This document shows, piece by piece, positions 7,701 through 12,500 of a stretch of 12,500 nucleotides of DNA. The notes beneath the pieces are model-generated. The model did no database searches. It was given only the letters and a program-made list of their open reading frames with translations, and had not been told where the DNA came from. Every line of letters begins with the position of its first letter. Position 1 is the first letter of the stretch. The translations under genes were made by a program, and so were the position numbers. Source of the stretch: Nymphaea colorata (Eukaryota > Streptophyta > Magnoliopsida > Nymphaeales > Nymphaeaceae); the NCBI RefSeq assembly GCF_008831285.2, contig NW_022204535.1:17501-30000 (forward strand), read 5' to 3'.

Positions 7701-9677
7701 AATTGCCCGAAGTGCAGTCTTGGGACGAGTTGTGCTGGTTAAGCCCTGTAGCGTCATGGGCTCTTCGTCGCCGTCGGGAGTGAAGGTCATGCTGAAGTTC
7801 TTCACATCCCACGATATGATGCCAAGCGTGAAAAACCATGGCATCCCGAGAATAAGGTCCACTCCATCTAAAGGAATGACTAAGAAGTCGATCTTGAACG
7901 GTTTTCTCCTGATCACAACTTCTATGCCTTTCCCTTCGTTATGGCACTTTAATCTCATACCCCCTCCCACGATTATAGTTTGGGGGTGGCTTGATTCAAG
8001 GGAGACGTTGCATCTACGTGCCGCTTCCTCTGTTAGGAAGTTTTTAGTCGCTCCGTTATCAAGCAGAATCAGGACCTTATGTCCGTTTATCCTCCCAAAT
8101 ACCCTGAATGAGTTGGGCTTATTGGGATCTTGCATTGAGTGCAGAGACTCTGCCTCGGTTGGCTTTTCTTCTTTGGCGGGAGTCTCTTCAATTCGGACTT
8201 CTTTCTTTTTCTCGGCTTGTTTAGCTCGCCTCTTGATAACTATTTCCTCATCTGATGAGGACGAGCTGGTCTCATACGGCGTAGTAGACGAATCGCTACA
8301 CGAACTAGACTCGTCATCGCTTACCACCTGTACCCTGTAATACGTTGGGCACTGATGGTTCTTGTCCCACTTTCCCTCACATCTGTAGCACAGGCCTTTC
8401 CGCCTGAACTCTTCAATCTGTTTAGGCGTGAGGTAACGCGTTGGTGGTTTTCGGCCTTGCCCTTGGTTTGGGCCTTGTGGTGGCCGATAATCACTCCCTC
8501 TTCGGATGGGAGTTGGTTCCTTCCCTCTAAATCGAGAACCAGAGGAGTAGGAAGGTCTCCTCCTCTGCTTGTCCATCTTATGAGCCTTCTTCTCGGCTCT
8601 CTTCTCCTCTATTTGCTCCTCGTAGAGACGGGCCATGGCAAAACATTCTTCCAGCCTGTTGAAGCGGTGAATTTTCAATTCTCTCTTCACTTCGCTTTTA
8701 AGGCCGCCTTTGAACGCTCCGATGAGGGCCTTCTCTGGCCACTGGACCATGCTAGCCAACCTCTCAAATTGACGTTGGTAGGCTGCAACGGTTGAGGATT
8801 GGACCAGATTCTTGAGGTCCTCATCATAATCGATGAATGTTGAATCTCCGAACTGTAATTGGAGACTCGCCTTGTACTTCTCCCAAGTTGGATCTGCCGT
8901 TTTGTGATCGAACCACAAATAATGGGTTGTGGCCTCTCCTGTCATGTTCGCAGTGGCAATTTCAATCCACTCGTCTTGGGGTACACGATGGCACAAGAAG
9001 TACCTCTCGGCCATGAATAGCCACTCCCGTAAGTGCTCCCCATTGAATTTGGGAAACTCATAACGAACGGTGGGAGTTCGCCTCTCTTCTTGAAGCTGAC
9101 GTTGCGCTCTTCTAGGACGTAGAGGAGATTCGTCCTGTTCCACTTCTGAATCGTAATAGGTGCGATTCATTCTGCTGCTAGCGAACCTTTGCACTCTTGG
9201 CGTTCTATAATATTCGCTAGTGGGCTCAATGGGCTGTCGCTCTTGCGGGGGACCCATATGTAAAAGTCTGCCCCCTTCCGTACTTGTTCCGATGTGCGAG
9301 AGATTGTTCGGATCTATCTCAGTATCGGTGGGGTAGGTAGGGGCACCTAACACACCTTTGCCTTTGTTCGGACCCTGAGTGGTCCTTTCCCCTCCTGGGT
9401 TCTGGTTGGTCGCTAACTGCTTCAAAAGACCGCGAATTTCATCCATCTCATTTTGCCGCTCTCGGTTTTGTCTTTCCAATTCTCGTTTGCGGACTTGATC
9501 GGATTTGTTCATATCATTTCTCATTTGCAACAGCTCTTTTTCAATGTTCAAAATTCTGCCCATGGCATAGTTGGGAACTGGTCCCGCTTGTGTGCTTGGA
9601 GCTTCCTCAGGTTGATCGTTGAGGGGCTCCTCAAGGACAGGCTCGTCGGGATTGAACTGCTTCTTTGACTTACCCAT
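4503..9677 (-). CDS. Gag-Pol polyprotein with C-terminal chromodomain, 1,724 aa, single frame
   Basis: This encodes all proteins for cytoplasmic particle assembly, reverse transcription and nuclear integration. Domains: coiled-coil-like N-terminus (about 41-90); Ty3-type Gag capsid (about 205-357); zinc knuckle C430-C433-H441-C443 (CX2CX7HXC spacing); serine/acidic linker (453-478); aspartic protease with D540-N-G-A and a later GMPW (611-614); reverse transcriptase (about 720-915) with catalytic D814, D878 and D879 in FFDDIL; RNase H (about 1018-1133) with D1024, E1061, D1086 and D1129; integrase zinc finger H1209/H1216/C1246/C1249; integrase core D1279, D1339, E1375 (D,D35E); GPY/F at 1514-1516; chromodomain about 1570-1613 with W1592 and W1601. 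The start is ATG at 9677 with A at -3 and G at +4, and it is the first sense ATG after the primer-binding site. There is no gag/pol frameshift or stop. Odd points: DNG instead of DSG/DTG in the protease, and the ORF passes through the polypurine tract so that residues 1628-1724 are LTR-encoded. The chromodomain probably directs integration through histone marks, as known for chromoviruses. No envelope-like gene is present. Confidence 0.97.
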   Translation of the reverse strand: MGKSKKQFNPDEPVLEEPLNDQPEEAPSTQAGPVPNYAMGRILNIEKELLQMRNDMNKSDQVRKRELERQNRERQNEMDEIRGLLKQLATNQNPGGERTTQGPNKGKGVLGAPTYPTDTEIDPNNLSHIGTSTEGGRLLHMGPPQERQPIEPTSEYYRTPRVQRFASSRMNRTYYDSEVEQDESPLRPRRAQRQLQEERRTPTVRYEFPKFNGEHLREWLFMAERYFLCHRVPQDEWIEIATANMTGEATTHYLWFDHKTADPTWEKYKASLQLQFGDSTFIDYDEDLKNLVQSSTVAAYQRQFERLASMVQWPEKALIGAFKGGLKSEVKRELKIHRFNRLEECFAMARLYEEQIEEKRAEKKAHKMDKQRRRPSYSSGSRFRGKEPTPIRRGSDYRPPQGPNQGQGRKPPTRYLTPKQIEEFRRKGLCYRCEGKWDKNHQCPTYYRVQVVSDDESSSCSDSSTTPYETSSSSSDEEIVIKRRAKQAEKKKEVRIEETPAKEEKPTEAESLHSMQDPNKPNSFRVFGRINGHKVLILLDNGATKNFLTEEAARRCNVSLESSHPQTIIVGGGMRLKCHNEGKGIEVVIRRKPFKIDFLVIPLDGVDLILGMPWFFTLGIISWDVKNFSMTFTPDGDEEPMTLQGLTSTTRPKTALRAIEAEQPACWVMALATDVPEKEEQKEIVPERIQLVLNQYEDVFEEPKGLPPQRSYDHRIIMTHGAEPVNVRPYRYGYNQKAEIERLVKEMLESGIVQPSSSPFSSPVLLVKKKDNTWRFCVDYRALNEATVKDRHPIPVIDELLDELAGATIFSKIDLRAGYHQIRMYKDDVHKTAFRTHDGHYEFLVMPFGLTNAPATFQRCMNDVFRHYLRDFILVFFDDILIYSQSEESHQKHLAIALQVLRDNQLYAKMSKCSFGQPSIGYLGHIVCQQGVRADPEKLEAMQKWPLPKDLKGLRGFLGLTGYYRRFIQGYGLIAQPLTQMLKKGAFQWSDKARAAFEKLKLALMSAPVLTLPDFNQQFTIETDACEVGIGAVLSQGGHPIAYMSKALTSRAKPLSTYEKELLAIVLAVEKWRPYLIGRRFTVKTDQNSLKYMLKQRVSTPTQQRWLAKLLGYDFEIEYKKGPENTAADSLSRLTEQFMTLSVVETDVWDRLAQEQQADQSLRLVRASTEQHPGSIPFYTVRGNLLYRKNRAVVPPESGLKQELLRHFHDTPAAGHEGVSKTLSRIKAQFWWRGMKAEVQRYIRSCLVCQREKYEAIRPPGHLVPLPIPAKPWTDVTMDFIDAMPRSEGKEAVLVVVDRLTKYSHFAPLPRSYQGPMVASVYQEYVGKLHGMPQSVVCDRDSIFLSAFWQEYMKLMGTTLKFSTAHHPQTDGQSEIVNRSLETYLRCFAGERPQTWVKFLPWAEWSYNTSLHSSTGMTPFEGVYGTPPPSIPRYEGGTADDDNVDCELRTREEVLDSLKQNIAKAQNRMRQVYNKGRKDREFEVGDYVWLKRLPLKQRSLMGQPYSKLLPRYYGPFPVLQKVGKAAYRLGLPREAMVHPVFHITRLKPHHGDIPTMIEQIPEQDNLPTPYRILKHRYVQRQGRTRHEVLVEWEGPDRGTSWEEFGSVAHRFPSSSARGQAHSREGESVTDQLVGPDPTRRDQAETSRSRRKASDLWTQALRQHEESPSEAKSALEPVAAGGVGGATRSERVLKPGGTQDVLEPIARLTELDQVNPSVSPNSPNA
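4800..4811 (-). other. Polypurine tract, embedded in the coding sequence
   Basis: The minus strand reads AGGGAGGGGGAA, then TC, then the LTR start TGTTACGG. This is the expected RNase H-resistant primer for plus-strand DNA synthesis, with a two-base spacer matching the one beside the primer-binding site. It lies exactly in frame in gag-pol, encoding R1623-E-G-E1626, so one stretch serves both as primer and as protein code. No other purine run before a TG in 3085-4800 fits as well. Confidence 0.9.
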
Positions 9678-9897
9678 AATTGTTTAGGGCGGTTATATGT
9701 CAAAGAACTACCGAAGAAAGAAATCCTAGCTAAAATTCCAAAAAACTGACGCTGCCACTCTCAAGCGCGAAGTCGCTGTCCGACTCCTAAACTGCTGGCT
9801 GATCCCTGCCCGAAGACCTGATCTGCCGACTGACTCTGCCCTACTGCCCTACGCTGCCGCTGCCCTAGCTGCCGGTAGCGCGTTTAGAGGCAAGGGA

Positions 9898-10003
9898 GAC
9901 GGGTTGGCCCGTCTAGTGCCGCGCTTCGCCTAAGCGCCTCGGCACTCCCACTTCGCCCACGGCCGGGCTTTTAGAAGCCTAAATCACCGCACCCTCCTGG
10001 TGC
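9898..10003 (-). other. Cluster of four hairpins in the leader; candidate packaging or dimerisation signal
   Basis: Four stem-loops lie within 106 bp (plus-strand reading). 9898-9913: GACGGG, loop TTGG, CCCGTC. 9915-9946: AGTGCC plus GCGCTT, five-base loop, AAGCGC, three-base bulge, GGCACT (12 base pairs). 9966-9979: GGCTT, loop TTAG, AAGCC. 9989-10003: GCACC, loop CTCCT, GGTGC. The first two are one base apart. The place, between primer-binding site and gag, is where retroelement RNAs usually carry packaging signals. The stems are seen; the role is inferred. Confidence 0.6.
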
Positions 10004-10286
10004 CTCGGTGACGAACCGGGAGCTCGGCTGCCCTCGGGTGCACGGAATGTACAGCCCCCTACTTGCTAAAAGTGAGCAAGCAAAGCCTTAAACACGTACG
10101 AAGACGGAAGTCGTGGGGACTCCAGAAAACTAAAATCTGCTCTAGATAACCGAAAATAGACTGACTAGATAACCAAAAGAAGTCCACTGACACTCGGGAA
10201 ATCCGAAAAGAAGACCGTCTGCACTGCCGTTGATGAAGCTTCCTCGTAGGTCTAAGTGCTCGAACCGACGGTGTTCCTCAAGATTC

Positions 10287-10298
10287 GCTCTGATACCA
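10287..10298 (-). other. Primer-binding site for initiator tRNA-Met
   Basis: The minus strand reads TGGTATCAGAGC two bases after the end of the 5' LTR. This is complementary to the 3' end of plant initiator tRNA-Met, including the terminal CCA, and is the standard priming site of many plant LTR retrotransposons. Minus-strand DNA synthesis would start here. It independently fixes the orientation and the LTR end at 10301. Confidence 0.96.
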
Positions 10299-11484
10299 AT
10301 TGTTAGGACCACACCGGTTGGCCTAAGAAAATCCGACCAATGCGATCCTAAACTTCCCAGGACCTTCTTGAGGCCTATTCTAAAAACCGAAAAACCTAGG
10401 TAATTACACAATGATCTACCCGGCCGGACAGGACCCCGGCGCAAAACCCAATAGGTAGGGAGATACACTTGTAGGTTACCCGAGTCCCAAATATTCCTAA
10501 CTAAGTCTGCCTACTACAAAAACACTAACAGGGTCGTGAGGCCTTTACAATTCGCGAGCGATACAAGAGAACACTCAATCTCACTCACAAACCACGCAAA
10601 CCACACTAACGTACAAACCACACCCAACAGAAGTAAATAGGGGGTCTGGCTCCTTGTGGTCGTGTCTCGGGCACAGTGCCCTCGAGGTACCTCACGGGGG
10701 AGCTAGGCCGAAGCCAAGGCTAAAACAGAAATGCTGGAAATAAACTAATATGCTACCTACGACTGAAAGCAAATCCCGCCCGAAGCTACAAGGGGGATAG
10801 GAGACGATACCGGCCAAGGATCGCCCTTGGCGTAGCCGGATAGGTCTCGGGGTGATGACCTGCCCCCGAGCACTGCAGCTCACAGAACAGGAAGACCGAC
10901 TGAGGTGTGCCTCCACGTAGCCTGCTGCTCGGGCTGACCGCTGCCTGAAGACGCTGAAGGTAGGCCGCACGCTGGTGGACGGGTTGACTGCCGAGGTCTG
11001 GTCGCTGCTCGTTTACGGTGGCCGCTGCGCTGTTGCCGCGATGAATTCTGCGGTAGCAGCGCTAACGTCGAGCCAAGACCGCTGCTGACACTCGCTGGGC
11101 CTAGAGGCAGACGCGCGCCGGGAACGAGGACGCTGTCTCGAACTGCTACGGTCGTGCCGTCGAGGATGCCGGGAGCGATCGTCTGCTGTCTGGTCGAGGG
11201 TCGCCGATCAGGACGAGGTCGCCTGGCGTCTGCTGCCGATGTGCTGCTGCTGCACTGAAGAAGACGGAACAGGGCCGGAAGGGCCGCCTGGACTGCCGAG
11301 GGGGGCTGCTGTCACAGCGACAGCGCCTGCCTGCCTAACTCCGGAGTGTGGCTCGGCCACGGGCGCCGGTGGATGCCGACGAAGAGGCAGGGGCCGTTGT
11401 AAGGGCCGGCGAGCCGGCTGAACCTAATCCTAGCTAAGGCTGGGTTGGCTGGTTTCGGTTGGGCTCTACTAGGTGGTAGGTCTA

Positions 11485-11869
11485 GTCAAGCAGGTTCGGG
11501 TCAGGGTAGGCTCAGTCAAACAGGGTTTAGGTTCAGTCACGGGTTGACCTAGCTAATAGGTTGGTTCAGTAAGGGAGGTTAAGGTCGAGCCTAAGCTCAC
11601 GGTGCTGGTCAAAGTTGACCAAGTGCGGAAGGTTCAACTAACTAGGTGGTTGACTAAATGGACCGAGTCAATGGGTCCGGGTCAAGTAGGTCAAGGGTCA
11701 CTCGAGGTAGGCTCGAGTCGCTAAGGGAGGCTACCAACGAAGTGGGCTTGGTGGACTAGCTGACCTAGTTGACTAAGGCTAAGGGTCAATGCCGATCTAG
11801 GTTGGCTCGGTAGAGGTTTAGCCTAGGTGCGGGTTCGGTGCAGGAGGTTGCCTAGTGGGTTCGGTTGAC
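11485..11869. promoter_or_regulatory. W-box core cluster, 5' LTR copy
   Basis: This is the same TTGAC/GTCAA cluster in the other LTR, with every motif unchanged. Conservation here reflects recent duplication during reverse transcription and is not independent evidence of function. Confidence 0.42.
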
Positions 11870-11901
11870 TGGGCTGGTCTTACCCAGGGAATGCACCGAT
11901 G

Positions 11902-11917
11902 CTTGCCACGTGGCAAG
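11902..11917. promoter_or_regulatory. 16-bp G-box palindrome, 5' LTR copy
   Basis: Identical to the palindrome in the 3' LTR, in the same relative position. The companion palindrome GACACGTGTC is at 12342-12351. Confidence 0.42.
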
Positions 11918-12500
11918 ACGGACGGACACGACAGAGAGAGCTAGAGAACGCTAGCTCTTAGGAATGGAGCTCGAATTCTCGCCTAAGGGTTAGGGAGAAA
12001 TGCGACAAGGAAGGAGAGGAGATTGGGGGCGAAGGGCCAGGTGGCGCTCTCGTGTGAGCTCGGATGAGGCTAAGGCTGAGATGGGGACACGTGGACCAGA
12101 TCTACGGTGGAGGATTACTGCGGATCGGATCAAGAGGGAAAGGAGGAAACGGCTGAGGAAGAATAGGTAAGATGGCGCGAGGTGGAGGAGTTTCCTAAAA
12201 CTAAGGAGGAAAGATCCAAGGAAATAGGAAAAGGGGATCTCGCAGGGCCTGGCTGGGGGACAAGTGGCGAGATGCGGGACCAAGGTGGGTAGCTGGCAGG
12301 TGAGGTGGCGAGTGAGGTGGCGGAGGGCTGGCTCGGATTGCGACACGTGTCAAGATGAACGCGTGAGGATCCTTGCGAGTTAGGGTTGACGCGGTGGAGA
12401 TGGCGAGGAGCTGGAAGGGGAGCGGCGGCTGCGAGATTGCTTCCTAATTCGGTGGAGCAGCTGATTGCGAGCTGATCCTGAATCGGGACAGATGGCAGCA

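Larger units (their letters stand above)
9678..10300 (-). other. Internal 5' leader between LTR and gag-pol, ATG-free
   Basis: These 623 bp hold the primer-binding site and a structured segment (9898-10003), and have no sense ATG before the gag-pol start at 9677. A CTGCC motif (GGCAG in sense) recurs across about 9800-9875, and a ten-base motif CTAGATAACC occurs twice (10142-10151 and 10165-10174). A pyrimidine-rich stretch ending in TAG (minus strand, ending at 9708) resembles a splice acceptor, but nothing proves its use. The segment carries no ORF resembling a known protein. Confidence 0.85.
10301..12500 (-). repeat. 5' LTR, partial (U5 side and part of R; U3 outside window)
   Basis: This is a direct copy of 886-3084 at an offset of 9415, then 9416 after a single extra T in the run at 11453-11455 (two Ts at 2038-2039). 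The only substitution I found is A at 10308 against T at 893. The A form keeps the terminal inverted repeat with the U3 end, so the 3' LTR copy is probably the mutated one. The LTR ends with CCTAACA on the minus strand, directly before the AT spacer and the primer-binding site. By symmetry with the 3' LTR it should extend to about 14,213. The promoter that drives the genomic RNA is therefore outside the window. Confidence 0.95.

Overview
The window is plant nuclear DNA occupied almost entirely by one large, young Ty3/gypsy LTR retrotransposon of the chromovirus type, lying on the minus strand. The evidence is a single uninterrupted 1,724-residue Gag-Pol ORF (zinc knuckle, protease, reverse transcriptase, RNase H, integrase, GPY/F module, C-terminal chromodomain), a primer-binding site matching the 3' end of plant initiator tRNA-Met, a polypurine tract, and two long direct repeats that are almost identical. 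A flowering-plant host is likely, but the species cannot be told from the sequence. No host gene, RNA gene or bacterial feature was found.

Layout in plus coordinates (the element reads right to left). 1-885 is non-coding host flank made of diverged ~200-bp repeat units: one inverted fragment and at least two and a half units in direct tandem. The element's 3' LTR is 886-4797 (3,912 bp), inserted in the third unit. 4800-4811 is the polypurine tract. 4503-9677 is gag-pol, whose last 97 codons lie inside the 3' LTR. 9678-10286 is the internal 5' leader, with a hairpin cluster, and 10287-10298 is the primer-binding site. 10301-12500 is the 5' LTR, cut by the window edge; by symmetry it should end near 14,213, giving an element of about 13.3 kb. 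Over the 2.2 kb where both LTRs are visible I find one substitution and one 1-nt indel.

How it works: the U3 part of the LTR (4797 to about 4165) carries a TATA box. The RNA would run through a very long R-U5 (about 3.3 kb) and 0.6 kb of internal leader to the gag-pol AUG.

The most striking result is that this whole leader lacks any sense-strand ATG: 3,289 bp of R-U5 plus 623 bp of internal leader, about 3.9 kb, with none, against roughly 60 expected by chance. The opposite strand of the R-U5 has more than 30. Sense ATGs return at normal density directly upstream of the TATA-defined start, in U3, and in the flank just beyond the LTR. This looks like selection for a scannable or uORF-free leader of exceptional length, and I present it as the main candidate for undescribed biology. 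Secondary points are the ORF running through the polypurine tract into the LTR, hairpin clusters on both sides of the ORF, and a dense W-box (TTGAC) cluster in the transcribed leader.
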